From Prevotellaceae bacterium UBA4332 (GTDB lineage Bacteria > Bacteroidota > Bacteroidia > Bacteroidales > Bacteroidaceae), in the NCBI GenBank assembly GCA_002394365.1, contig DGTQ01000005.1:62001-126000 (forward strand): a stretch of 64,000 nucleotides of DNA, written 5' to 3'. The translations under genes were made by a program, and so were the position numbers. The stretch's first letter is position 1. Each line of letters begins with the position of its first letter. The notes under the pieces were generated by a model. The model did no database searches, was not told the DNA's origin, and was given only the letters and a program-made list of their open reading frames with translations. Of this stretch, positions 8,481 through 17,616 are shown piece after piece.

Positions 8481-9857
8481 ATGACAATACTAATAGCAGC
8501 AATACTGATAGTGAGCCTCCTGTTTATATCGACAGAGAGACTTACACATATCAACAAAGCGGCTGTGGCAGTCTTTGCCAGCACGCTGGGCTGGGTATTG
8601 TACGTTAGTTTTGGTGCAGACTTTGTAGAGAGCCAGCACATGGCAGACTACAAATCATTTCTTGACGGCATACAGCCTAACAGCGTAGCGGTAAAGCAAT
8701 ATATTGCGAAGAGCATATTCCTGCCCTACTTAGGACAGGCAGCAGCGATTGTGCTGTTCCTGCTTGCCACAATGAGCATTGTCAACATCCTCCACACCAA
8801 TGGCTGTTTCGACTTCCTCACCATTTGGATACGCACTCGCAACAGTCGCATATTGCTGTGGAAGCTTACTGCCTTCACCTTCTTCCTTTCAGCCAACCTC
8901 GACAACATCACCACCATCGTGCTGATGCTGACCGTAACCAACACTATACTGCCTCGCACCAAGGACCGCAAGCTGTATGGCACTATGGTGTTGCTGGCTG
9001 TGATATTCGGTGGTGCGCTGAGTGTGATTGGCGACCCCGTAGGTCTGGTTTTATGGAACAAGGGAGCTATCACTGCTTCCGACTACACCATGACTATGGC
9101 TATACCCTGCGCCATAGCATGGATGCTGCCCACAGCATTAGTGAGCCTGAAACTGAAATCGAATATCGACATAGAGCGCCCCACCCTGCCCTATCGCGGC
9201 GACGACACAAACCTCAAGATATGGCAGCGCATAGTGATGCTCCTTGTGGGAATAGGCGGACTGTGGTTCATCCCCACCTTCACCGCCATCACCCAGCTGC
9301 CGCCGTTCCTCGGTGCGCTGTGCACGCTCAGCCTCTTGTGGATAGTCAACGAGGTGTTCAACCGCTCGCTCTTCAACGCCCAGAAGCGTCGCATCAGCTA
9401 CGACGACACGCCCCAGAAGATGCAGTACAACTCCATACAGCAGATACTCTACATCATCGGCGTGATGCTTGCCGTAGGAGTAGTAACGGAAACGGGCTTC
9501 ATGCACTGGTTATCTACCGAGATAGACACCCTCGTGGGTAATGTGTGGATTGTAGGCGCCATGACGGCACTCATAAGCACCGTGCTCGACAGCTTCGCCT
9601 CATGCGTGACGATGATTTCCCTGCACGAAGTAACAAACGCCATCCCGCACTACGCTGTAGGCGGAGCTTACTGGAAGGTTCTCTCCTTTGGCACAGCCGT
9701 GGGTGGCAGCATACTTGCCGTTGGCTCTATCAGCGGAGTGATAATGATGCAGATGCAAGGCGTGAGCCTCAACTGGTACTTCAGGCACATCACTCCCCTG
9801 ACGCTCCTTTCTGGAGTCATAGCCTTCGTGGTGCTTTGCCTTGAACTTACGATTTAA
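8481..9857 (+). CDS. nhaD: Na+/H+ antiporter, NhaD type
   Basis: This is a 458-residue integral membrane protein with about 12 hydrophobic segments. It resembles the ion transporter superfamily that includes NhaD and ArsB. Recognisable segments are 'HINKAAVAVFASTLGWVLY' near the start, 'FFLSANLDNITTIVLMLTV' (about 135-155), 'GAMTALISTVLDSFASCVTM' and the terminal helix. The conserved Asp/Asn-rich half-helix regions suit Na+/H+ exchange at the inner membrane. It has its own promoter and is followed by pfkA after 91 bases. The NhaD name is a family-level call. Confidence 0.82.
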   Translation: MTILIAAILIVSLLFISTERLTHINKAAVAVFASTLGWVLYVSFGADFVESQHMADYKSFLDGIQPNSVAVKQYIAKSIFLPYLGQAAAIVLFLLATMSIVNILHTNGCFDFLTIWIRTRNSRILLWKLTAFTFFLSANLDNITTIVLMLTVTNTILPRTKDRKLYGTMVLLAVIFGGALSVIGDPVGLVLWNKGAITASDYTMTMAIPCAIAWMLPTALVSLKLKSNIDIERPTLPYRGDDTNLKIWQRIVMLLVGIGGLWFIPTFTAITQLPPFLGALCTLSLLWIVNEVFNRSLFNAQKRRISYDDTPQKMQYNSIQQILYIIGVMLAVGVVTETGFMHWLSTEIDTLVGNVWIVGAMTALISTVLDSFASCVTMISLHEVTNAIPHYAVGGAYWKVLSFGTAVGGSILAVGSISGVIMMQMQGVSLNWYFRHITPLTLLSGVIAFVVLCLELTI

Positions 9858-9880
9858 TTAAGAAAAAAACTAAGATAACC

Positions 9881-9931
9881 TAGGTTCGCCTAGGAAAGCC
9901 TAGAAACTCATAGGAATCCCTAGCCACCTAG
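9881..9931. repeat. 10-bp periodic TAG repeat ahead of pfkA
   Basis: TAG recurs at 9881, 9891, 9901, 9911 and 9921, an exact 10-bp period, in units like TAGGAAAGCC; CCTAG or CCTAGG appears repeatedly. It lies in the 91-base gap between nhaD and pfkA, directly before the A-rich ribosome-binding stretch. Its role is unknown; one helical turn per unit could suit a protein array or leader structure. Confidence 0.65.
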
Positions 9932-9948
9932 AAAAAAAATAAAAAAAC

Positions 9949-10926
9949 ATGAGCAAAATAAAGACAATAGGAATAATGACATCAGGCGGCGATGCCCCTG
10001 GCATGAATGCCGCTATTCGCGCTGTGACACGTGCAGGTATCTGCAACGGTTTCTCTATCAAAGGTATTTACCGTGGATGGGAAGGCTTGATACATGATGA
10101 CATCAAGACATTCACCACAGAGGACGTTTCTGGTATCATAACGCTCGGCGGTACAATACTGAAGACGGCACGTTCCAACGAGTTTCGTGAGTATGAGGGA
10201 CGCAAGAAAGCCTACGACACTATGGTAAAAGAAGGCATCGACGCCCTCGTCGTCATAGGCGGTAACGGTTCCCTCTCTGGAGCACGTGAGTTTGCGCAGG
10301 AGTTTGACGTTTGCTGCATCGGCTTGCCTGGCACAATAGACAACGACCTCTACGGCACCGACTCCACCATAGGCTATGACACCACCATGAACACCATCAT
10401 GGAGTGCGTTGACCGCATACGCGACACTGCGCAGTCCCACGAGCGCATCTTCTTTGTCGAGGTTATGGGACGCGACGCAGGTTTCCTTGCCCAGAACAGC
10501 GCCATTGCCTGCGGAGCAGAGGCTGCCATCATTCCTGAGGAGGAGACTGATGCCGACCAGCTGGCAGAGTTCATGAAGCGAGGCATACGCAAGTCTAAGA
10601 AATCATGCATCGTCATCGTCTCAGAATCACCCAAGTGTGGCGCTATGTACTACGCAGAGCGCGTAAAGAAGGAGTTCCCTGAATATGACGTGCGCGTATC
10701 AATACTCGGACATCTGCAGCGTGGAGGAAGCCCCACAGCACGCGACCGCATACTTGCAAGCCGTACTGGCGTAGGCGCCATTGAGGCCATCATGCAGGGA
10801 CAGCGCAACGTGATGATTGGTGTGCGCAACAATGAGGTTGTATATGTGCCTTTCTCTGAGGCTATTCGCTCTGATAAGCCATTGGACAAGAAGCTCTTCA
10901 CAGTGCTCAACGAGCTGAGCATCTAA
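9949..10926 (+). CDS. pfkA: 6-phosphofructokinase
   Basis: The 325-residue length is standard for bacterial PFK. Motifs present are TSGGDAPGMNAAIR (11-24), GGNGSLSGA (104-112), the catalytic PGTIDNDLYGTDSTIGYDT (127-145), VMGRDAGFLA, and HLQRGGSPTARDR near the C-terminus. It phosphorylates fructose 6-phosphate in glycolysis in the cytosol. The phosphate-loop residue that is Asp in E. coli (GGDGS) is Asn here (GGNGS), which I recall for one Bacteroidetes PFK branch. The Gly at the next position argues for ATP rather than PPi as donor. It has no obvious own promoter in the repeat-filled leader. Confidence 0.93.
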   Translation: MSKIKTIGIMTSGGDAPGMNAAIRAVTRAGICNGFSIKGIYRGWEGLIHDDIKTFTTEDVSGIITLGGTILKTARSNEFREYEGRKKAYDTMVKEGIDALVVIGGNGSLSGAREFAQEFDVCCIGLPGTIDNDLYGTDSTIGYDTTMNTIMECVDRIRDTAQSHERIFFVEVMGRDAGFLAQNSAIACGAEAAIIPEEETDADQLAEFMKRGIRKSKKSCIVIVSESPKCGAMYYAERVKKEFPEYDVRVSILGHLQRGGSPTARDRILASRTGVGAIEAIMQGQRNVMIGVRNNEVVYVPFSEAIRSDKPLDKKLFTVLNELSI

Positions 10927-11001
10927 ACACTCTCCGCCACCACACACCAAAAGTTGAGTTTGCAAAAACATAAAACATAACGAAACCTAAGATAAAAAAG
11001 T

Positions 11002-12384
11002 ATGAAGAAAATTTTTCTAACCACCGTTGTCCTGCTTGCGACAACATTTATGGCAGTAGCGGCAGACTATAGTTGCTACTACAAGGACCTGCCTGTCAAC
11101 ATTCCACAGGTAAAACAACCTGTACTGAAGGAGGCACAAATAAACATTAAGGACTATGGCGCTGTAGGCGACGGAAAAACAGACTGCACCAAAATACTGC
11201 AGAACGCCATCGACAACCTCTCTGCAAAGGGTGGCGGTCAGGTCAATGTTCCAGCAGGCTCATGGCTCGTTTCTCCTATCGCACTGAAGTCGGGCATCAA
11301 CCTCCATTTGGAGAAAGGTGCTATGATTATCCTGACACCAGACCGCACAAAGCACATGAAGGTCGGAGCTACAAAGCCAATGAATGGCATCTCTGCCCAA
11401 GGCTGCAAGAACGTAGCCATCACGGGTGAAGGTATCATCAACGGCAACGGCATCTATTGGCGTGCAGCAAAGCACTCTAAATACTCCAATACTGAATGGG
11501 ACCAGCTCAAATCGCTCGGTGGCATAACAGCCAACAAGGGCAATGACGAGATTTGGTATCCTTACAACCTGAAGAACCTTCCTAATCTGGCAGAGTCTGT
11601 AGCAAAGCAGGAGTCTCTGCGCCAGTCTGTTGTATTCTTCAAGGGCTGCGAAGGTGCATTCATCAGCGGTATTACCATCATCGACTCTCCTAAGTTCCAC
11701 CTCGAACTGGAGGACTGTTCTAACCTCATCGTTGACGGTGTTCATATCAACTGCGCCTGGAACGCCCAGAACGGCGACGGCATAGTGCTCAAGACAAGCC
11801 AGAATGTGCTCATCGTAAACAACACTATCGACTGTGGCAACGATGCCATCTCTCTCAAAGCTGCAACAGGCAAGCGAGCTTTCGACCACAAGCCCATGAA
11901 AGATGTAGTCATTGCCAATAACACAGTGGTTTACGCTCATGGTGGCTTCGTTATAGGTTCTGAATTTGCCTCTGGCATAAGCGACGTGTGCGTATATAAC
12001 AATGTACTCGCCAATACAGAGACAGGACTGCGCTTCAAGAGTTACACCAGCCGTGGCGGTAAGACCGACAACATCTACATTTGGAATATCCTCATGGATA
12101 AGGTGAAAGACGAGGCTATCGGCTTCCAGACCGATTACATCAACGAAGCTATCTACAAAACCGAAGGCTCAACAGGCACAGACTGGATACCTGAGTTCCA
12201 GGGCATACACATCTCTAACGTAACATGCAACAAGGCTCGCATAGGCATCAGCGCAAATGGAGCACGAGGAACCGTACACAACATCGACATTAGCGACTGC
12301 AATATTGCTTATTCAGAAACTAATACCGACATAGATCCTAACTGCGAAATCAACGTGAAGAACGTTACACTGAGAAAGTTCTAA
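11002..12384 (+). CDS. Glycoside hydrolase family 28 (polygalacturonase-like), secreted
   Basis: The protein has 460 residues with a signal peptide (MKKIFLTTVVLLATTFMAVAA). It starts its fold with 'INIKDYGAVGDGKTDCTKILQNAID', the classic pectate-lyase/GH28 opening. The beta-helix active-site region holds WNAQNGDGIVL, DCGNDAISLKA, YAHGGFVIGSE and LRFKSYTSRGG. These align with the family NTD, DD, GHG and RIK motifs. Where most GH28 enzymes have GDD, this one has GND, so the residue expected to be the general acid is Asn. It would act on pectin-type glycans in the periplasm or outside. A strong terminator follows. Confidence 0.85.
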   Translation: MKKIFLTTVVLLATTFMAVAADYSCYYKDLPVNIPQVKQPVLKEAQINIKDYGAVGDGKTDCTKILQNAIDNLSAKGGGQVNVPAGSWLVSPIALKSGINLHLEKGAMIILTPDRTKHMKVGATKPMNGISAQGCKNVAITGEGIINGNGIYWRAAKHSKYSNTEWDQLKSLGGITANKGNDEIWYPYNLKNLPNLAESVAKQESLRQSVVFFKGCEGAFISGITIIDSPKFHLELEDCSNLIVDGVHINCAWNAQNGDGIVLKTSQNVLIVNNTIDCGNDAISLKAATGKRAFDHKPMKDVVIANNTVVYAHGGFVIGSEFASGISDVCVYNNVLANTETGLRFKSYTSRGGKTDNIYIWNILMDKVKDEAIGFQTDYINEAIYKTEGSTGTDWIPEFQGIHISNVTCNKARIGISANGARGTVHNIDISDCNIAYSETNTDIDPNCEINVKNVTLRKF

Positions 12385-12458
12385 CGCAGAAACTCTTGAA
12401 AGAGCATAAATAGCGAAGAAACAGGAAGGACTCACCCACCCTACCCGTTTATAAGCAG

Positions 12459-12503
12459 ACTTCCCACTATACTCAAAACGAGTAAGTGGGAAGTTCCTTT
12501 TTT
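12459..12503 (+). terminator. Strong intrinsic terminator between convergent genes
   Basis: ACTTCCCACT at 12459-12468 pairs perfectly with AGTGGGAAGT at 12485-12494. An inner ACTC/GAGT pairing surrounds an AAAAC loop, and TCCTTTTTTA follows. It ends the GH28 transcript, and on the other strand probably the minus-strand operon that ends at 12535. Confidence 0.88.
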
Positions 12504-12534
12504 ATATATAATCAAGAGTAAAAGTTGCGATACT

Positions 12535-13029
12535 CTATAGTATGCGGAAAAGAGCTATACAGTCTTTGTAGCCTTCAGGGGTTGAAAGCCAATCTTTCAA
12601 CAAGGTCTCATTACAATAACCCGCCTTGCGCAACATAGCAAGGGAAGCAGCATTATCTTCTGGCACCACGCAGTAAAGCTGATGAATGTGAAGAGTGTTG
12701 CGAGCATAAAGAGCTATCTGGCTCAGCGCTTCGCCTGCATAGCCTTTGCCCTGCTCCGAACTAAGGATTGCCAGCCCTATCTCTGCCCTGTTATGAAGGA
12801 CCGAATAATTGAAGAGGTCTATCAATCCCACAGCCTTACCATCTTCCTTGCATACTACAAGGCGGACCTGCTTGTCGGCATGTATGTCGTGCTGCTGACT
12901 GAGGATGTAGTTCTCGAGGTCATAGCGACTATAGGGAACGTTGGCATTTCCCACGTTCCACATCTCAGGGTCATTCTCTATGGTGTAGAGAAGCTCGAGG
13001 TCACTGGGTTCAAGAGCACGAAGTATCAT
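12535..13029 (-). CDS. GNAT family N-acetyltransferase
   Basis: This is a 164-residue protein of RimJ/SpeG-like layout: 'LRALEPSDLELLYTIENDPEMW' at the N-terminus, the strand 'VRLVVCKEDGKAVGLIDLF' and the acetyl-CoA loop 'SSEQGKGYAGEALSQIALY' (Q-x-x-G-x-A). 'NAASLAMLRKAGY' follows, typical of motif B. It acetylates an unknown amine (ribosomal protein, polyamine or small molecule). It overlaps the upstream small membrane protein gene by 20 bases and is the last gene of the fbp-led minus-strand run. Confidence 0.85.
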   Translation of the reverse strand: MILRALEPSDLELLYTIENDPEMWNVGNANVPYSRYDLENYILSQQHDIHADKQVRLVVCKEDGKAVGLIDLFNYSVLHNRAEIGLAILSSEQGKGYAGEALSQIALYARNTLHIHQLYCVVPEDNAASLAMLRKAGYCNETLLKDWLSTPEGYKDCIALFRIL

Positions 13030-13249
13030 TCTTCTTTATGAGAAACATGGATAACGCTGTGATAATGGCGAGATACATGTAGGAGGCAAACTTGTCAAGA
13101 AGAAAGTAGGCTGCTATATCTGCCACTATGAGCAAGGCAAAAAGAACGTAAGTGATTTTGCGCACATCGTGCTTCTTGCCGTACCACAGCATGAGCGGTA
13201 TCATGACTATGGTCAGGATAGTGAGAGCGTATTGAAGTTCGTAGTTCAT
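13010..13249 (-). CDS. Small membrane protein
   Basis: This 79-residue protein has three hydrophobic segments (about 8-24, 32-48 and 52-70) separated by short charged loops such as YGKKHDVRK, and it ends with IKKNDTSCS. I do not recognise a family. It is coupled to both neighbours: 1 base after fbp and overlapping the GNAT gene by 20 bases, so it is surely translated in the same operon. Confidence 0.7.
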   Translation of the reverse strand: MNYELQYALTILTIVMIPLMLWYGKKHDVRKITYVLFALLIVADIAAYFLLDKFASYMYLAIITALSMFLIKKNDTSCS

Positions 13250-13250
13250 C

Positions 13251-15266
13251 TTATTTCACTTCTTTTATAATGCCGTGACGATACGCATACAGCAACATGC
13301 GCAGGTCGTCAACTTGCTTTTTGAGTTCTTTTCCATGGTCAGTATCTGCAACGAGTATGCGATGACCTGTCGTTGCCACTATCTGGGTGGTGGACTTGAT
13401 GTCCCTGCCTTCTCTTACCGCATCTTCTATGTTTGTGAAAGGCTCATGCTGCACCAGTTCAAACTCGCGCGAGTGATAGACAAGTGTGTAGCCAGCTATG
13501 CCCGTCTCCTTGTGGTAAGGCTCAGAGAATCCACCGTCAATAACCATTATCTTACCATTACCCTTGATAGGTGTCTCACCCTTCTTTACATGTACTGGCA
13601 CATGCCCGTTGATAATGTGGCGATTCTCTCCTTCTACGCCAAAGGCATCAAGTATAGTTTCTGCCATCTTCTCTGCCGTCTCCTCCTTACCACGCAACTG
13701 GAAGAAGTAACCTTTCTTCTCTTCGTGGGTTTCCTTCTCTGCAATAAAGTAACGCTCGAATGTCGCCATTTTTGACTTGTCAAAGAGGCAGGAATCTTTG
13801 CCACACCACAGGTAGAGGAAGTAATCACGAGCCAAGTCTTTCTCCTCTTTGGGTGTATCATTTGCAAAGGCTGAACGTATAATCATACCTATGCGATGCA
13901 TCATGTCTTTGCCCTTAACTTTGAGTCCTGGCATAATCTCTACCTCCTTGAGCGTACCATCGGCATTGATAGGTACTGAAGCGTGGAAAAGCAGGTTGTC
14001 GTTATACACAGCATACATACAACCATGGGAAAGGATGGCGCGAATGTGTCGCTGCAACTTCTCTGACACTCGAAAAGAATGGTGCAGTTTGCTCATAAGC
14101 TGTTCTTCCTCGCTGGTAAAGGCATTAGGATTTGCTGGATCTACCGTTGGGAAGTTCATATCAAGCATCTTATAGCATTTACCGTCAACGTTGCACGTTC
14201 CCTCATTGAAATCTATACGCGAGAGCATGCAGCGGTCATCCATATTCCATATCGGGTTACGCTTTATCTGTTGGGCCTCAGCCTTGAACTGCAACACAGA
14301 CACAGCCTTGTGCATCATAGCCATAAGACGGATTGTTTTCTCATCGAAACGATCTCTATTCTCGCTATTCAGTATTGGCATGAAGGCCTCGCAAGGGTCA
14401 TCGCCGTATGTCTCCATAGCAAAGGTGGCAAGGGGCATGAGGTTGATGCCGTAACCATCTTCGAGCGTGAGCAGGTTAGCATAACGCAGGGAAAGGCGTA
14501 TCACATTACAGATACAAGCATCGTTGCCAGCGCAGGCACCCATCCAGAGTATGTCGTGATTACCCCACTGTATATCCCACGAATGGTAGTTGACAAGCTT
14601 ATCCATAATGATGTGGGCACCAGGACCACGGTCGTATATATCTCCAAGCAAGTGTAGCTGGTCTATGGCAAGGCGCTGTATGACGTTAGCAAGGGCAATG
14701 ATAAAGTCATCGGCTGAATCAGTGGAGATGATTGTATCAATGATTACGTTTACGTATGCTGTCTTGTTATCATCCTCAGAACGCTCCTGCAATAATTCTT
14801 CGAGGATATAACTATATTCTTGCGGCAGGTTCTTGCGCACTTTTGAACGTGTATATTTCGAAGATACCACACGAAAAACCTTCACAAGCTGGTATAGCGT
14901 CATGCGATACCACTCGGCAATACGCTCGTCATAGTCAGCTAAGGCAGAGAAGTCTGACTTTACGAGTTCTAACTTCTGTTCGGGATAATAGATGAGAGTA
15001 CAAAGGTCTTTCTTTGTCTTTGATGGCATGTATTCTCCAAATATCTCATCTACTTTCTGTGATATGCGTCCTGAAGCATTCTTCAGAACATGCAGAAAGG
15101 CTTCGTGCTCTCCATGAATATCAGCAAGAAAATGTTCTGTTCCTTTAGGCAGGTTCATTATTGCCGAAAGGTTGATTATCTCGGTTGAAGCTGCGGCAAT
15201 GTTCGGAAAAGACTTTGCCAATAGTTGCAGATAGTGCAGGTTGTTTTCAATTTCGTATTTCATCAA
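13251..15266 (-). CDS. fbp: Fructose-1,6-bisphosphatase class III
   Basis: At 671 residues the length is typical of class III FBPase, the Firmicutes/Bacteroidetes type. Metallophosphoesterase motifs are present: LADIHGEHEAF (48-57), LLGDIYDRGPGAH (206-218) and QWGNHDILWMGA (233-244). 'HIINGHVPVHVKKGE' and 'VIDGGFSEPYHKETG' follow near the C-terminus. It hydrolyses fructose 1,6-bisphosphate in gluconeogenesis in the cytosol, the reverse of the pfkA reaction encoded 3 kb away on the other strand. The gene is 14 bases after the glycosyltransferase gene. Confidence 0.93.
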   Translation of the reverse strand: MMKYEIENNLHYLQLLAKSFPNIAAASTEIINLSAIMNLPKGTEHFLADIHGEHEAFLHVLKNASGRISQKVDEIFGEYMPSKTKKDLCTLIYYPEQKLELVKSDFSALADYDERIAEWYRMTLYQLVKVFRVVSSKYTRSKVRKNLPQEYSYILEELLQERSEDDNKTAYVNVIIDTIISTDSADDFIIALANVIQRLAIDQLHLLGDIYDRGPGAHIIMDKLVNYHSWDIQWGNHDILWMGACAGNDACICNVIRLSLRYANLLTLEDGYGINLMPLATFAMETYGDDPCEAFMPILNSENRDRFDEKTIRLMAMMHKAVSVLQFKAEAQQIKRNPIWNMDDRCMLSRIDFNEGTCNVDGKCYKMLDMNFPTVDPANPNAFTSEEEQLMSKLHHSFRVSEKLQRHIRAILSHGCMYAVYNDNLLFHASVPINADGTLKEVEIMPGLKVKGKDMMHRIGMIIRSAFANDTPKEEKDLARDYFLYLWCGKDSCLFDKSKMATFERYFIAEKETHEEKKGYFFQLRGKEETAEKMAETILDAFGVEGENRHIINGHVPVHVKKGETPIKGNGKIMVIDGGFSEPYHKETGIAGYTLVYHSREFELVQHEPFTNIEDAVREGRDIKSTTQIVATTGHRILVADTDHGKELKKQVDDLRMLLYAYRHGIIKEVK

Positions 15267-15279
15267 GGCTATAATTTAA

Positions 15280-16446
15280 CTAAAATATATCGTATCCTAC
15301 AGGCATGTTATACATTTCATGCAACATGTTTTGTATTTTCTTTGTAAAACGTTTTAGACGCAGGCGTGAGAGTTCAGCGCCCACTACTCCCTCATCAAAA
15401 TCCTGATTGCGGAATATGTCATATAGCTCTGTCTTGTGTCTTAAGGAGAGTCGTTTAATACCTTCCTTCTGTGCTCTAAGCAAAGCTGATACAGCATTGT
15501 ATTCCAAAGGATTATCCTCGCTTACTTTAATTTTTCTTACAGGTAGAGGCAACTGCTGTAATCCTCCTTTTCTTTTAGCCTTTTTATCAGCATAGCGTGG
15601 TATATCACCCACATTGTGTATAGTTGGAATTTGATAAGAAAGATTGAGTGCTCCAGCATGTAAGAGTTCCATTACATCCTCGTCATAAGCGTACAGGAAT
15701 ATCCTACGGAAAGAGAGTGAATCGTCTAAACGCCTTGAGTGCGCTGTTGTTTCACCAGCATCTTTAGTACTTGCTGCTATCACGCAACGTTCAACGAAGA
15801 GTTCCTCATCAGCTGTAAGGAAACGCTTATATGAAGAGTCTATTGCTTTACGATAAGCGGCCAATAAGGCTTCAGACAACACTTCATTGTTTCCTGCGCC
15901 TGATGTTATCTCAGGCAGTATTTCTACGCGTTTCTTTAGATTGAGGTTACGTATGTCCTCCCACTCTTTCTCATTGATAGCAAGCAGGGATGTTGAGTGT
16001 CGGATAAGCGGTGCCTGATAGAATAGCAAGGGGAGCATACGCTTCTTAAAGAATTCTGTATTGAGAATCTCTGGTGCCATACCTCCGTAGGTAGATACAC
16101 AGGTTACGTAACCATTCTTACGCGCTGTAAGTTCCATGAGATATAGCAAGGGGTTCCATGCTCCATGCACATGTACAAGGTCTGGTTGTATGACCTGCAC
16201 GGCTTTCTTCATCTCCTTCCAGGCTTCATAAATCCTGAAGGGATTGGACATTGAGAGTTGTGGCAGATATACCACCTTCAACCCATATACCTGAACCAAC
16301 TGCTGCTCTATGTCTTTTGCTAAAGGCGTTGATGTGAGCAGATACGATTCCGCCTGTCTTGATACCGAAGTGACAAGGCGCAACATCATGCGAGATTGCG
16401 AACCAATCTTCGCAGACATATCTGGTATATAGTGAAGCAACTTCAC
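15280..16446 (-). CDS. Glycosyltransferase, GT4-like N-terminal domain
   Basis: This is a 388-residue protein. The first 200 residues look like the GT-B acceptor domain: 'KLLHYIPDMSAKIGSQSRMMLRL' at the start and 'PDLVHVHGAWNPLLY' around 110. The C-terminal half lacks the usual GT4 donor motif (EGFG / E-x7-E) and instead is rich in basic helices. It may be a divergent or specialised transferase. It lies between lysA (18 bases upstream) and fbp (14 bases downstream) in a tight train of genes. Substrates are unknown. Confidence 0.7.
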   Translation of the reverse strand: MKLLHYIPDMSAKIGSQSRMMLRLVTSVSRQAESYLLTSTPLAKDIEQQLVQVYGLKVVYLPQLSMSNPFRIYEAWKEMKKAVQVIQPDLVHVHGAWNPLLYLMELTARKNGYVTCVSTYGGMAPEILNTEFFKKRMLPLLFYQAPLIRHSTSLLAINEKEWEDIRNLNLKKRVEILPEITSGAGNNEVLSEALLAAYRKAIDSSYKRFLTADEELFVERCVIAASTKDAGETTAHSRRLDDSLSFRRIFLYAYDEDVMELLHAGALNLSYQIPTIHNVGDIPRYADKKAKRKGGLQQLPLPVRKIKVSEDNPLEYNAVSALLRAQKEGIKRLSLRHKTELYDIFRNQDFDEGVVGAELSRLRLKRFTKKIQNMLHEMYNMPVGYDIF

Positions 16447-16464
16447 CTGATTCTTCTGTCTCTC

Positions 16465-17601
16465 TTAGAACATGTATGCCTTCGGAAGCCTGCGACAGTT
16501 ATACTGGCAAGCCATAATCTCACCATAAGCTCCTGCTGAACGAATGGCGATGAGGTCACCACGATGGCAAGCATTGAGTTTCTCATCCTTACCAAACACA
16601 TCGCTCGACTCGCATATAGGACCCACCACATCATACACCTCACGAGTCTCTTCACTCGTAAGGTTTTGTATCTCATGATGAGCACCATACAGGGCAGGAC
16701 GTATTAGGTCACTCATACCTGCATCTACGATAGCGAACTGCTTGATATGGGCATGTTTAACGTAGAGCACACGAGTGATGAGCGAGCCCATCTGTCCCAC
16801 TACGGCACGCCCCAGTTCGAAGTGTACTTCCTGACCTGGACGCTGTTTGAGATTTGAGGCATAGGTGTCGAAATAAGACTCGAAATCTGGTATAGGCTTA
16901 CCATCTGGGTCGTCATAAGCTATACCCAAACCACCACCAACGTTTATAACCCTTATCTTGATGCCCTGAGACTCCAGACGATCCTGCAAAGCATTTATGC
17001 GGTCAGCAAGCGCTGCAAAGTCATCCATCTCAAGTATCTGACTACCAATATGGAAATGCAGACCAAGGAACTCTATGTTGCTAAGTTCCTCAGCCTCACG
17101 TATAGCAAGTTCCATATCCTCCATTGCAATACCGAACTTATTCTCTGCCAGTCCTGTTGTGATATTTGCATGGGTATGCGCTCCCACATTAGGATTTATG
17201 CGGAAACATACTCTTGCCACCTTATTCTTGGCAGCAGCAAGCTCGTTGATGATACGAAGTTCTTCGAGCGACTCTACATTGAAACAGAAAATGCCCGCAT
17301 TGAGACCAAGGTTTATCTCCCAATCTGCCTTACCTACACCAGCATAAACTATCTTGCCAGCATCGAAACCAGCCTCAAGAGCCTGCTTTATTTCTCCACC
17401 ACTCACGGCATCTACGCCCAATCCTGCCTGCTGGATTACCTTCAGTACCTCAATATTGGCATTAGCCTTTATAGCGTAGTGAAGGTGATAGCCATCGTGC
17501 TTGGACATTTCAGACTTAATAGCTGCTATCGTATCATTGAGCACACCTTTGTCATAATAATAGAAAGGTGTCTCAAGCGTTTTGAAACGTTCAATATTCA
17601 A
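16465..17601 (-). CDS. lysA: Diaminopimelate decarboxylase
   Basis: The protein has 378 residues. The PLP lysine lies in LHYAIKANANIEVL (Lys45). VCFRINPNVGAHTHANITTG, FLGLHFHIGSQI, VINVGGGLGIAYD and the cross-subunit CESSDVFGKD (Cys330) follow, then RSAGAYGEIMACQYNCR near the end. It removes CO2 from meso-diaminopimelate to make lysine. It follows lysC by 15 bases, so the lysine pathway genes are coupled. It is a little shorter than the E. coli enzyme, which is normal in Bacteroidetes. Confidence 0.94.
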   Translation of the reverse strand: MNIERFKTLETPFYYYDKGVLNDTIAAIKSEMSKHDGYHLHYAIKANANIEVLKVIQQAGLGVDAVSGGEIKQALEAGFDAGKIVYAGVGKADWEINLGLNAGIFCFNVESLEELRIINELAAAKNKVARVCFRINPNVGAHTHANITTGLAENKFGIAMEDMELAIREAEELSNIEFLGLHFHIGSQILEMDDFAALADRINALQDRLESQGIKIRVINVGGGLGIAYDDPDGKPIPDFESYFDTYASNLKQRPGQEVHFELGRAVVGQMGSLITRVLYVKHAHIKQFAIVDAGMSDLIRPALYGAHHEIQNLTSEETREVYDVVGPICESSDVFGKDEKLNACHRGDLIAIRSAGAYGEIMACQYNCRRLPKAYMF

Positions 17602-17616
17602 TGTTCAAATCTGTTT

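Noticed and set aside
9949..10926. Calling pfkA a PPi-dependent enzyme because of GGNGS
   Set aside because: PPi-dependent enzymes carry Asp at the residue that is Gly here. The Asn replaces the preceding Asp, so ATP dependence remains more likely.
15280..16446. Assigning the lysA-fbp glycosyltransferase to the capsule locus
   Set aside because: It is 17 kb away, within a metabolic gene train, and lacks the donor motif of the capsule GT4 enzymes. There is no evidence for a link.
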